The notes under the pieces were generated by a model. The model was not told the origin of the DNA. It was given only the letters and a program-made list of their open reading frames with translations, and made no database searches. A stretch of DNA of 64,000 bases from Branchiostoma floridae (taxonomy: Eukaryota > Chordata > Leptocardii > Amphioxiformes > Branchiostomatidae): the NCBI RefSeq assembly GCF_000003815.2, contig NC_049979.1:4205038-4269037 (forward strand), written 5' to 3'. The number at the start of each line of letters is the position of its first letter. Position 1 is the first letter of the stretch. The position numbers were made by a program, and so were the translations under genes. Of this stretch, positions 42,764-54,856 are shown piece by piece.

Positions 42764-45700
42764 ATGTGTGAATCTATTTTATCGGGAAAATACCACCAAG
42801 GTGACATCATTTTCAGTGGAGATAATAGAGGCAAACAATGCACTGCAAATGCTTTAATGGCAGTTGTTAACCACAGTACTTGCAGACAAGCAATTACCTG
42901 GACAAGTACAGACCTTGATGGTGTACTTTTTCAAGGAGATGCACTATACACCTACATAAAACCATCACTAAGATCTGGTGTGGAGTTCCTCTCCGTTGAT
43001 GATATTCCAGACTATTTGCAACTTTACAACAATACTGTACGTGTATCAATAAAAGAGTCTTACACTGGAGACATATTTGCCACAGAAGCAGTCTATCCTT
43101 ATTACACCTTAAAGAAAGCCCTAGAAGCAGCATTTGCTGAATCCAACACTTGTCTTTTCATAACAGCACATGGAATAACTGGTTCAACAGTAGCATTGTT
43201 GCACGCTGATAACAAGTATTTTGTTTATGACTCACATGCCAGAAGTCCCATAACAGCATTGCCAGATAGCCATGGCACTTCTACTTTAAGCATGCACAGT
43301 TCAAACAGCAATCTAGTTTCATTCTTGCAACAACTTAACTGGAACACAACATGCAATTTTGAGGTTGTCCCAGTACAAGCAGAAAATGTTTTCTTATCAG
43401 TTGAACCTACTGGTATACACATTATCAATCTGACTAGCAATGTTTCTTCTATGATTGAGTCAGAAAACTGCTTTCAAGTTCAACAACAACACACATACAC
43501 CTTGGTTAAACCAGAGTTTGTATCTACGAAAGAGAACCTACAACAACCAAACACAGCATTTCCATTTGCACCACATTGTAACCAAAGTACTGGGAAAAAC
43601 ATTGTGCCATGCACCACAAGCAAACATCCAAGTGCTATGCCAGAGAACAGGAATGAAGGCCTCTTGAATCAATTAGTAATGTCACCAAATGCAGCATCAA
43701 ATTTAAATGATAAAAAAGTGCAAGGTCTTGCAATCCAAAGCGCAATATGCAAGGACAAACAAGAAAAACAAACCTATCAACAGAAGACAGAGAGTCTTGC
43801 AGAACAAAGAACATCATACAAAGCAAAGAAAGCAAATGAGACCTGTGAGCAAAAAGCAGCACAGCAAAGAGCATCATATAAAGCAAAACGAGCAAATGAG
43901 ACCCCTGAGGAAAAAGATGAAAGACTTGCAAAACGAAGAACATCATACAAAGCAAAACAAGCAAATGAGACCCGTGAGCAAAAAGATGAAAGACTTGCAA
44001 AACGAAGAGCTTCATACAAAGCAAAACAGGCAGATGAGACAACTGAGCAAAAAGCAGATAGACTTGCACAGGAAAGAGCAAAACGAGCAAATGAGACCCC
44101 TGAGCAAAAAGACGATAGACTTGCAAAACGAAGAGCATCATACAAAGCAAAACAAGCAAATGAGACCCCTGAGCAAAAAGCCGAAAGACTTGCAAAACAA
44201 AGGACATCACGCAAAGCTAGCAAAGCAAAAAGAGCTGAACAAGAATCTTCACAAGAAAAAACGCAACGACAGAGGAAAAACTGTGATAGAGTGAGAAAAA
44301 CATTGGCTACAAAATATGTTAGAGAACATAGCATAGACTATACCAGTGAACAATACAAATCAGACTTTCCTGCATTTCATTGCTATATAAAACAGCAGCC
44401 AAAGTACTACTGTAGCATATGTAGACAATTGTTATTTCATGACCAAGTGCGAAACTGCAACAATGCTGTCATAGACAAAATAGTCAATGATATTTCTGGT
44501 CAACATCATCTCTGTTCAAAGTGTTCGATTTGTCTTGAAAAAGACAAACCCATACCCAATGCTTGGACTAACAATATGGATCCAGGTGACATTCCATCAT
44601 GCCTGAAACAACTCAGTAGAATGGAAACAAGACTTGTCAGTTTGAAATACACCTTCATCAAGTTAATTGTATTACCAGGTGGACAATTTGGTGAACAAGG
44701 TCAAGCCATAAGTTTCCCTACCAACATTGAAACTACTTGCCAACTGTTACCACATAGCCAAGATACAGCTGGGCTAGTAATAGTACACCCTTGTCAGACA
44801 AATGAAAGTAAAACACAAAGAACAGACCCACAACACATTGTACGATTTTCCAAAATGCATGAAGCTCTTACATGGCTGGTAACGCATAATCATCTATATT
44901 CACATGTGAACATAGCTACCTTTGAAAACTGGGTAAAAAAGTCAAGTGAATTCAATCCAATGATCACAGACGCCAATGAACCAGACTTCTCAAGTGCACC
45001 TTCTACTGTCCAAGAACTCTCAGCTTTTCCCTGTAACTACATTAATCCAAATGTCCAGTTACAATCTCTGTTGCAGAATGTAACAGACAATGTCCCAGTG
45101 ATATCACTACCACGTGAAACATCACCACCACAAAGCATATTTAAAGAGACTGATCTTGAGGAACACTGTTTTCCACAGTTATACCCATATGGTAAAAATG
45201 GCTTCAAACAGACGCGTGATGTACAACTAACAGACTTACAGTACTTCCAATCACGTTTGCTCAATATCAATGATTGCTGGAGAAAAAACATCCCATGGCT
45301 CTTCTTTGCCTTGAACTCGTATGAAATCAAGAAATTGTACAGTCAGATATCCATTGTATGTAGAATGCAAAAGCAGAGTAATGTTAGATCACAATCCATA
45401 GCACAGCCACTAACAGCAGGCGATCTGCATCATGAAATTGATCAACATGTTGAAAGCACATCATACACTTTTATGAAGAATATACGTGGAACAGCAGCTT
45501 ACTTCAAGGACCAACTGCTAAACTTGCTAGCAAAAATAAACACTATTGGACCACCAACATGGTTTGTCACTGTGTCTGCTAATGATTTAAACTGGCCAGA
45601 ATTGTTCATGACCCTGAATCCTGACCTGACCTATGAAGAAGCTAAAGCATTACCACAACAAGACAAATGGAACCTAATGAGATCAGACCCTGTCATGTGT

Positions 45701-45829
45701 GCGATACACTTTAATAGACGCACTGATGCACTTCTACGCTTCATACTGAAGAGTCCACAACATCCCATTGGTAGAATCAAAGATCACTGGATTCGTGTGG
45801 AATTCCAATTAAGAGGTTCTCCACAGTGA
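42764..45829 (+). pseudogene. Helitron replicase N-terminal part with cysteine-protease-like domain, cut at the HUH motif
   Basis: Open frame of 1021 codons. Residues 1-210: a C76/OTU-like cysteine protease fold, with GDNRGKQCTANALMAV (candidate nucleophile C26) and YDSHARSP (D156-S-H158); such deubiquitinase-like domains are known in Helitron proteins. About 340-490: Lys/Glu-rich repeats of 22-24 residues (SYKAKQANETPEQKAERLAK). About 545-590: Cys-rich zinc motif (YYCSICRQLLFHDQ; LCSKCSICL). About 800-1021: Helitron-like N domain (CFPQLYPYGKNGF; GPPTWFVTVSANDLNWPELF; DPVMCAIHFNRR). It ends RVEFQLRGSPQ and a stop, exactly where replicases continue with the HUH (His-x-His) site. The Rep catalytic site and the helicase are missing, so the element cannot replicate itself, although the remaining frame is undamaged. 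Confidence 0.88.
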
Positions 45830-46061
45830 AATTTCTGTCACGAAGAAAGAACGACAATGCACATCCGGGACCTCTTCCCGCCTTTGGCTGTGGTCTCGCA
45901 CCGGAGTTTCTTTTACGATTTTTATATCCGGCACACAGCGCACACAAGGGATACAATTCCGCCCACAAAAGTACGCCGGAAAATCCAATTATACCAGTGA
46001 ACAAAGGTTTCCAGCCAACTTCCCATAGATTTTAGATATAAACTTCTAGTTTAATAATGAT

Positions 46062-46102
46062 GCACATTTTACTGGAACACAACATGAAATTTTGAGGTAG
46101 TC
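46062..46102 (+). repeat. short copy of a Helitron ORF segment
   Basis: ACTGGAACACAACATG and ATTTTGAGGT here match 43340-43376 inside the Helitron ORF with few changes. A fragment left after an internal deletion or template switch. Confidence 0.6.
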
Positions 46103-46144
46103 CTTCCAAATGCGCCCCGGCCAGCTTTTTTTAAAAGCTTTCTT

Positions 46145-46755
46145 GTTTCAGAAGCACTTGTTTTCAATTTACGGCATATATTGGACATTCTACAACTGCT
46201 TTGTACGATTTACAGTATGGTCGATAACTTCCTCTTTCATTTTTAGAAACGGCCGAAAATTGGTGTCTAATCAAATCAAGGACGTTATATGAGATACATA
46301 TCAGATAACGTCCTTGATTACATCAAGATCATCATGGCCCTCCGTACTTCAGCTGGTGGGGCGATACCATTATGCAGCAATCGGTCGATTCTATTAATGT
46401 ATACGAGGAAAAGCATTGTGCCTAGGTTTAACATCATAAGTGATTTGGATGAAAAATAAATATCTATATTTTTATATCTATCAATAAAAAAGACCTTTTG
46501 TAGACAAAAATGAAGCAAAGAAATTTTGTTGTTTTTGCAATTAAAAAAATTACCCCCATTCACAAAGTCAGTGCATGACGTACCCGAAGCCTTCTTGCAA
46601 CAGGTGCTGAATAATTTTTGCCTGATTCTGACACCAGGTGCTGCATAATTTTTGCCTCATTCTGACACCAGGTGCTGCATAATTTTTGCCTCATTCTGGC
46701 CAAAGAGCTTTTGATAAAAGCTCCTTGTTCTGACATGTATCTGACACTCACACGC
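46145..46755. repeat. composite repeat, copy A last block (matches 63393-64000)
   Basis: Over 600 bp almost identical to the end of the window. Contains a palindrome AATCAAGGACGTTAT...ATAACGTCCTTGATT (46274-46320) and three 34-bp tandem units (46602-46700) built on AGGTGCTGCATAATTTTTGC. Copy B shows the same number of units. Confidence 0.85.
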
Positions 46756-47413
46756 GGCCAAGTCACACTAGCTGCGCATGCACTCCGACGTCTTCCATTT
46801 GCTTGGTTTCAGCAAAGGTGAGAAAAGAGTTGTATCTATTCGTTGATTATTGGAGATATATCGTCAGCAGGGTAATGTTGGGACTAACCATGTGAAGAAA
46901 TTTCTAATACTACTGAGTCGTTCTCTTTGCCAAAAATTTCACTTCATTGTGACGACGCCGTGGCCGGAGCCCCCTGCTTCCAGCTCGTCATGTCATGTCC
47001 TACCATGTCCCTATCTAATACTACCCATAGCTGCCCTCTCTATGAATGCAGTTTAATACGCCCATGGGGTTGTTACGAGGTCAATTTGAAGGGCCACGTC
47101 TTCAACTATAAGTTTGGCCGTCTCAACTGCTATATGATGTAAAACTTCACTGCTGTGGGTAGCTAACAGTAACAAAAATGGCGGGAAAATTGGCCGGCGG
47201 CGTACGTTCAATTTTGCCAAGGACGTTCTATCAAAGAATGTCCTTGAATTTTGCCCGCCCAACTTGCTGTTGAATCATGCTCATCTTTTACCGTATTTAA
47301 GACCACTTAAAGCACCCAGAACTTCTCCATACTGGCACATATGTATTATTTATTCTTTATTTCGTACTTCGTTCAAAAGTACGCACAAACATGCCGCAAA
47401 CGAACCCATTTGA
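46756..47413. other. no gene recognised
   Basis: Short ORFs only. 47205-47250 has AAGGACGTTCT...AGAATGTCCTT, reminiscent of the palindrome at 46274. Confidence 0.4.
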
Positions 47414-47649
47414 TTTATAAGCCTTCTCACATTAGTTAGAACGCATGTGGGGCGACAGAAATTCTAGGTAATATGTCAAAGAGTAAGGCACACGAAAAGA
47501 AAACAAAACCCGTCTGGACATTGTTATGCAAATCGAAAGAATGGTGAAGACAAGACTGTTTACTTTTTGTGTGCCTTACCCTTTGACGTACTACCTAGAA
47601 TTCCTGTCGCTGCACATGCGTTCTAACAAATGCGAGGCGGCTTATTAGG
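47414..47649. mobile_element. about 235-bp hairpin MITE
   Basis: The left arm (TTAGAACGCATGTGGGGCGA, CAGAAATTCTAGGTA, AAGGCACAC, 47436-47493) and the right arm (47571-47628) are inverted copies with about 10% mismatch; similarity continues outward to ATAAGCC/GGCTTAT. No ORF. Confidence 0.75.
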
Positions 47650-48228
47650 TCCCTCAATTAATCAGCACAGGATCAAGCGGATCCCTGAACAGTTTTTTCC
47701 GTTTTTCCAAATTCAATTTTCAAGTCATTTTTACACACAGTAAGGTTAAATAACACTATCTCATTGCATATCGACCTGCATATCAGATTCAATTCGCTCG
47801 GTGACCTCACACGTCGGAAAATCTCCAAAAACGTTAACGTTACATCATCTTAGGAAAGTTTGAATTTTGTTTATGAAATTGAGTTTTGTTTAGAACTTTT
47901 GGGAAGCTATGGCGATTAAGGTTTAAACATCGCATTGGTGTAAAAGTTCCGCGAAACGACAGTTAACATTTGCATAATGCGGTTGGGATCTGCGTAATTT
48001 AGCGTAGAGGGCAAATGAAGCGTCCAGTATTACGTAGTCGGCCCTTCTAGTTTAGCGTAGAGCGTTGTCGGGACCCCCCATGGGAGTGTTGTCACCTTGG
48101 TTTTGTTTTCTGTTGGAATTGCAAGAGCTTGTAATTGTCAAGATGATCATGAAATACAAATAGATGGAAATTGAAGACATCTCAGTAAGATGATTTTTCC
48201 TCACTCCTGTGAAGAAAATATTGTTTTA
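47650..48228. other. no gene; relative of the 2007-2208 repeat at 47985-48085
   Basis: TTAGCGTAGAG, ATTACGTAGTC and GTCGGGACCCCCCATG correspond in inverse to CATGGGGGTCCTGACAACG and TACGCTAAAT at 2016-2045. Confidence 0.45.
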
Positions 48229-48490
48229 TGTACACTTCATCAGCATAGAACCAGACTTTGCCCAACTGCTATGTAACTGTTTCTACAGGGCACCTGGGCA
48301 CCCTACCGACCACCTGTCAGCTTCTCCCTCCTCTCTCCCTGACTGAGGCAGAGGCAACAGGGGACCACCACACCCGCCCTGGGTGGTTGGCCCCAACTCA
48401 GGGGTGTTACCCAGTAACCTAACAAGAACAAGAACAAGTTACTGCAAACGGGACTCTGGCCGACAGTGTCACAGACTGTGACAGAGGTAT
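48229..48490 (+). other. segment duplicated in inverse at 51388-51545; possible untranslated exon
   Basis: CTATGTAACTGTTTCTACAG, then GGGCACC and GACCACCTGTCAGC, recur inverted in 51390-51545. An acceptor TTTCTACAG and a donor AGAG|GTATGTG frame about 200 bp, but all three frames stop, so if it is an exon it is untranslated. The zinc-finger gene downstream is the obvious owner, unproven. Confidence 0.35.
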
Positions 48491-48971
48491 GTGTTGATTT
48501 TGTTGTGTTTTCTGGGGTAATACTATCTGTTAATCCACCAGAAGTGTAGGAGTTTTGGGCTTGTCTTAAAGTGTCTGTATTTCTGCAGTGCAGTTTCAGT
48601 ATGTTCGTTCGTATGTCTGCCAGAGTGTGCAATGCAATTAGTCTTCTTCTGCGATGTCAGATTTTGTCTGATGTACATGTATAAAGGAATCGTGTGCACA
48701 TACTACAGTAATCTCTGATATACTGTAATAGACAAGTAACTTCACAATTTTGTTCTTGAGTCATGGGGATCCACTAGTATCAGTCATTTCTATCAACATT
48801 CAAACAGGTTTTAAGTGCCAAGTACAGTCAAACCTTGCCGGCCAACCACCTGGTGCAGCCAAAGTCTTCTAGTCACAAACTAGTGGTGACATCAAGACAG
48901 TCCTGCCAATTGTGCATAGTGAAAACCCTCATATTTTGTGTAACCACTCCAGTGATCACCCATTTTCCGTA

Positions 48972-49603
48972 GGCCCCGTTCATGATGCAAAAAATGAACG
49001 GTTCTATCGGTTTAGCCTAAAAATCCGACAGCAAACGGTTTGCATTTTGCGTTCACGATGCAAACTTGCAAACCGTTTCAGTTCCTTGAAAAGGCATGGT
49101 AATGCATGGTAATGCGACCTCTGACCCCTGAGGTTGTTCTGATCCTGCCCAAACTTGTACTTCTTTGTCAGATTATTGGTCTTTGATCGAAATTGAACCA
49201 ATGTTACTGAAGCTGGGTTCTGTCATGACCTTGGAAATGCCTCTCTAAAACATTGCGGTCCCGATGTATGCCATGCTATGACATTTCCACTGGATCTCCT
49301 GACGCATTCCCCTGCGATGTCCCGACTGCTGCCTCCTCAGTCGACCAGGAGGCGGCCCGATAATAAAAATGAATTTTACGATTGAAAATGCAAAAATGAA
49401 AACGATTGAAAATTCCACCAAACATCAATGCACATGCCCTGATGTAAAACGGATCACGCCGCTTTTGCGTTCATGATGAAAATTAGCAATTCCGGTAACT
49501 AGTTTCAGATCTGTATCAGAATGTTCATGAAGACAAAACTCATCCGTTTCAGGTTGCATAACTGATAGAACCGTTTCATTTTTTGCATCTGATGGACGGG
49601 GCT
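48972..49603. mobile_element. about 630-bp inverted-repeat DNA element
   Basis: Left end GGCCCCGTTCATGATGCAAA then AAATGAACGGTTCTATC; right end inverse GCCCCGTCCATCAGATGCAA then AAAATGAAACGGTTCTATC. Contains inner inverted words (GCAAACGGTTTGC). GGCCCCGT ends are reminiscent of Harbinger/ISL2EU-type elements; no transposase and no certain target duplication. Confidence 0.7.
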
Positions 49604-49800
49604 TTAGTGTTTGTTGAGAACAACTTTGATTAAATATGATAAATATGTTTGAATGCGCAGAACATACATTGTAAGGAGGTGTTGGACAGTTGCAAGTTGA
49701 TGTTCTTCAGAAGTGAGCAAAACTCTACCCAACCATTGATGGTTAATCTTGTTCTTTTCAGATCAAAGGTTCTGCAGCAGGCACTACAGGAGTAGAGGCC

Positions 49801-49851
49801 ACATTCCCCTGACGGTTGAGTCCCATGCTCTACCGACTGAGCTAGCCGGGC
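49801..49851 (-). pseudogene. tRNA-Lys 5' half, truncated
   Basis: Minus strand GCCCGGCTAGCTCAGTCGGT then AGAGCATGGGACTC is the acceptor, D-arm and start of the anticodon arm of eukaryotic tRNA-Lys. It then diverges (AACCGTCAGGGG), with no T-arm. A tRNA fossil or SINE head. Confidence 0.7.
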
Positions 49852-49938
49852 TACACGATTGCAAATGACCGGAATACACGATCCAACCAGTCTCCCACAC
49901 CCGAGGGTTCAGAGGCTCAGGTCAACAGGACAGCCAAG

Positions 49939-50122
49939 AGGCAAAGGTACTCGAGCATCAGGCATTTATATTTCTTTGGCCGTGACTCACACCTAATTGT
50001 TTCCTTACCCTATATGAAGGTTGCTCTTACCCAACTATCTCTCTTTGCCCGGAGATCTTAGGTGACATGTGTGAGTCACGGCCAAAGAAATATAAATGCC
50101 TGATGCTCGAGTACCTTTGCCT
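49939..50122. repeat. perfect 54-bp inverted repeat, 76-nt loop
   Basis: 49939-49992 (AGGCAAAGGTACTCGAGCAT...) is the reverse complement of 50069-50122 without mismatch that I can see. The loop is unrelated DNA. Perfect arms imply recent origin or gene-conversion upkeep. No clear target duplication. Confidence 0.85.
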
Positions 50123-50186
50123 CTCTCTCTCTAACATGTATATGTACTAGTATCTCTCTCTCTCTATATATATATATATAATATAA
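50123..50186. repeat. (CT)n and (TA)n microsatellites
   Basis: CTCTCTCTCT, TATCTCTCTCTCTC and TATATATATATATAATATA in a row. Confidence 0.9.
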
Positions 50187-50189
50187 GCG

Positions 50190-52470
50190 TCGCCCCAGAA
50201 TGGACTCTCATAAGTCGTTGTTTCAACTACTCATATCTATCGTATCAGTTACTCTTAAAGCATGGACTCTCATGTGACTCGTTATAGAAATCTTCTGAGC
50301 TGCCCTATAGTCGCATTTTTGACAGGTGAAAAATCTGTCACTTGAATGGATTCTCATACGTCGTTGTTTCAACTACTCATATCTATCGTATCAGTTACTC
50401 TTAGCATGGACTATCATGTGACGTGTTATAGAAATCTTCTAAGCTGCCCTATAGTCGCATTTTCACAGGTGAAAGGTCTGTCACCCGAATGGATTCTCAT
50501 GTCGTTGTTTCAACTACTCATATCTATCGTATCAGTTATTCTTAAAGCATGGACTCTCATGTGACGCGTTATAGAAATCGTCTGAGCTGCCCTATAGTCG
50601 CATTTTCGACAGGTGAAAGGTCTGTCACCCGAATGGATTCTCATATCCGCCACACAGTTATCCATCCGCCACACAGTTGCTAGCTGGTTCCCTGGCCCTT
50701 GTCCTTTGTCCTTGCGTTATAGAAATCTTCTGAGCTGCCCTATAGTTGCATTTTTGGCAGGTGAAAGGTCTGTCACCCGAATGGATTCTCATGTCGTTGT
50801 TTCAACTACTCATATCTATCGTATCAGTTACTCTTACCATGGACTCTCATGTGACGCGTTATAGAAATATTCTGAACTGCTCATTCTCGTACGTTGGGTT
50901 AAAACAGATGGCCTCTCACCCGTGTGTTTCCTCCTGTGTTGGGTCAGGTGGTGTTTATGTGCAGCACGATAATCGCAACCCTCAACGTCACATGTGAAAA
51001 GTCTATTCCCCGTGTGTATACTCGTGTCGGGTCAAAGTAGACTTGTATTGTGTGGTAAACCCGCAGTCCTGGCAGGTATAAACAGCTTGCGGTTGGACAT
51101 CTTGCTCAGCTTCATGTTTGACGGCCTACATGAATGACAAATTGATAAAGACAATTAGATTCTCATATGTCGTTGTTTCAACTACTCATATCTATTGTAT
51201 CAGTTATTCTTAGCATGGACTCATGTGACGCGTTATAGAAATCTTCCGAGCTGCCCTTTAAAGTCGCATTTTTGACAGGTGAAAGGTCTGTCACCCGAAT
51301 GGATTCTCAAATGTCGTTGTTTCAACTACTCATATCTATCATATCAGTTATTCTTAGCATGGACTCTCATGTGACGCGTTATAGAAGTTCGGGTGTGGTG
51401 GTCCCCTGTTGTCCGCAGCTCTACCTCAGTCAGGCTGGTCAGGGAGAGGGGTGGTCGGTAGGCTGACAGGTGGTCCGCATGGTGTTGGTGCCCTGTAGAA
51501 ACAGTTACATAGCAGTTGGGCGAAATCTGGTTCTATGCTGATGAAGTATACATAAAACTGAATATCTCCTTAGAAATCTTCTGAGCTGCCCTATAGTCGC
51601 ATTTTTCACAGGTGAAAGGTCTGTCACCCGAATGGATTCTCATGTCGTTGTTTCAACTTCTCATATCTATCGTATCAGTTATTCTTGTGTTTCAACTACT
51701 CATATCTATCCTATCAGTTACTCTTAGCATGGACTCTCATGTGACTCGTTATAGAAATCTTCTGAGCTGCCCTATAGTCGCATTTTTCACAGGTGAAAGG
51801 TCACCGTCTGTCACCCGAATGGATTCTCCTGTCGTTGTTTCAACTACTCATATCTATCGTATCAGTTATACTTAGCATGGACTATCATGTGAGGCATTAT
51901 AGAAATCTTCTGAGCTGCCCTATAGTCGCATTTTTGACAGGTGAATGGTCTGTCACCCGAATGGATTCTCATATCCGCCACACAGTTATCCATCCGCCAC
52001 ACAGTTGCTAGCTAGTTTCCTGGCCCTTGTCCTTGCGTTATAGAAATCTTCTGAGCTGCCCTATAGTTGCATTGTTGACAGGTGAATGGTCTGTCACCCG
52101 AATGGATTCTCATGTCGTTGTTTCAACTACTCATATCTATCGTATCAGTTATTCTTAAAACATGGACTCTCATGTGACGCGTTATAGAAATCTTCTGAGC
52201 TGCCCTATAGTTGCATTGTTGACAGGTGAAAGGTCACATGTGAATCTTCTCTCTCTTCTGACTGCCTTGGGCACAGTTTCTTCATCCTAGTACATGAATG
52301 GTCACATGTGAATGGATTCTCATGTCGTTGTTTCAACTACTTGTATCTATCGTATCAGTTACTCTTAGCAAAGGACTCTCAATGTGACTGGCGTTATATA
52401 GAAATCATCTGAGCTGCCCTATAGTAATATTTTTGACAGGTGAAAGGTCTGTCACCCGAATGGGTTTTGG
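50190..52470 (-). pseudogene. tandem array of decayed C2H2 zinc-finger units
   Basis: About ten units of 140-180 bp. On the minus strand each reads MRIHSGDRPFTCQKCDY, then RAAQKISITRHMRVHA, i.e. one C2H2 finger with half linkers, then an intron-like piece with stops (AGTAACTGATACGATAG, ATATGAGTAGTTGAAACAA) and the next unit. The intron-like words also occur at 53137-53155, upstream of the plus-strand zinc-finger exon. A longer exon relic lies at 50885-51117: acceptor TTCATGTAG, AVKHEAEQDV, TCQDCGFTTQYKSTLTRHEY, a frameshift, then [18 protein letters not shown] and HTGERP. 52245-52297 is an inverse copy of the start of the exon at 53317. The array seems to be an inverted, amplified and broken duplicate of that gene. 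Confidence 0.85.
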
Positions 52471-52591
52471 CGCTCTACCGTTTGTGCTGTGGTGATCTCG
52501 TTATGACTTCGTTTGCTTCAATAAAGGGGGGAGAATCTTCTAATCTCTGATCTGTGTTTTTTCAAGGTGATATTTTCTAATGTTTGTCCAG

Positions 52592-53607
<1,016 letters not shown>

Positions 53608-54289
53608 AAGGAACTGACCACATGGGACGGGATTGTGTACCCGGGAGCAAGGACACAAGACAAAGGCCAGGGAACAAGTTTGAGCAACGGTGTGGAGGAG
53701 GGATGAAGGCATCACAGATGGTTGTTGAGAAATATTGTTTAATTTTTTAAACAATTGTTTGAATCAGTGCTGAAATGTTACTGTTTTATACTTAATTACC
53801 TCCATGAAGGGTCACGGAGATTATATTTTACCCTGCATTTGTCTGTGTGTGTGTAAACAAGATAACTCAAGAACGGCTGAGTGAATTGTTTCATACTTGG
53901 TGTGTTGATAGTGTGTGATGATGCTAATCAAAAGCCTAATGTTTTTAACGGATGCAATAAAGATTGAACAAAGATTGAAGCCTCCAGATTTAGCCTTTTA
54001 TTAGTGTTACAGTTACTGTAGTACTCTTAAACTCCGACAAATAAACTAGAGTTAAGCAGATGTTGCTGCCCATACTTACAGGTTCGCATTTTAGTGTCAA
54101 GGGAAATTGTAACTCACTGTTACTATGTAGGCAGGTGTGAACATATACAGCACCCGCAGTGAGGATTGGACTGTCCAACCCGAAAAGCCTATTCTGCAGT
54201 AAGAAGTGAACTGTCCCACATCTATAGAGTAGCTCTATGCCTCTGATGGGTCCCCAATCGAGAAGGTTACCGACTTTAATTATCGGGGG
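53608..54289 (+). other. 3' UTR of the zinc-finger gene and a dispersed repeat
   Basis: AATAAA at 53956-53961 with a following ATTG/T-rich stretch marks the likely transcript end. 53796-53830 (TTACCTCCATGAAGGGTCAC) is related to 27915. No other gene. Confidence 0.55.
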
Positions 54290-54856
54290 GCTACACTGAT
54301 GTGAAACATGACATAGATGTTAGAATTGGTCAAGGATGGAGTGCTATACATGCGCTCACAAAAATTTGGAAATCACGCATCAGAAAAGAAACAAAAACTA
54401 GAGTATTCCTATCTTGTATTATATCAATATTACTTTATGGCTGTGAGTCTTGGACAATGAACACTTCTCAGACCAGGAAACTGGATGGTTCCTTCACCAG
54501 GATGCTACGTGCTGTATGCAACAAACCTTGGTAGGAACACACAACAAACAAAGAACTGTATGGGACTCTTACATCTATTTCAACTGAAGTCAGGCGACGC
54601 CGGTTAAGCCTTGCTGGACATGTTGTTCGACATGGCGAACCAGCCGGTAAACTGCTTTTTTGGTCCCCAGAGGCAAATAGGAGAAGAGGACGTCCATACC
54701 TCACGCTAAAGAACTTTATTGAACCAGAGACTGGTCTATATGATAAGGACCTCATTGAACTGATGAAAGATAGAACACATTGAAAGCAGAACTATGTGAA
54801 TGCTCCAACTTGTTAAAACCAAGTATGAATATGTAACTGTATGTATGTATGTCCCG
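54290..54856 (+). pseudogene. 5'-truncated LINE: C-terminal RT remnant
   Basis: Reads HDIDVRIGQGWSAIHAL, CIISILLYGCESWTMN, LDGSFTRMLRAVCNKPW, a stop, then RRRRLSLAGHVVRHGEPA and RRRGRPYLTLKNFIE. This order (YGCESWT, LDG-TRMLR, RRL-AGH, RRGRP) is the C-terminal end of RTE-like or related LINE polymerases. One in-frame stop near 54533. Ends in a (GTAT)n tail at 54838-54852. A dead fragment. Confidence 0.85.

Larger units (their letters stand above)
40910..46144. other. 5.2-kb block absent from copy B, holding a MITE and a Helitron part
   Basis: In copy B the composite repeat runs straight through (63384 onward); in copy A this block intervenes. Its ends share GCCGGGGCGC (40932) and its inverted form GCGCCCCGGCC (46112), suggesting it is, or is bounded by, an inverted-repeat element. 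Confidence 0.55.

Noticed and set aside
42429-42843. Repeat-peptide ORFs upstream of the Helitron (both strands)
   Set aside because: 42-bp tandem repeat divisible by three; mirrored ORFs on both strands show it is compositional.
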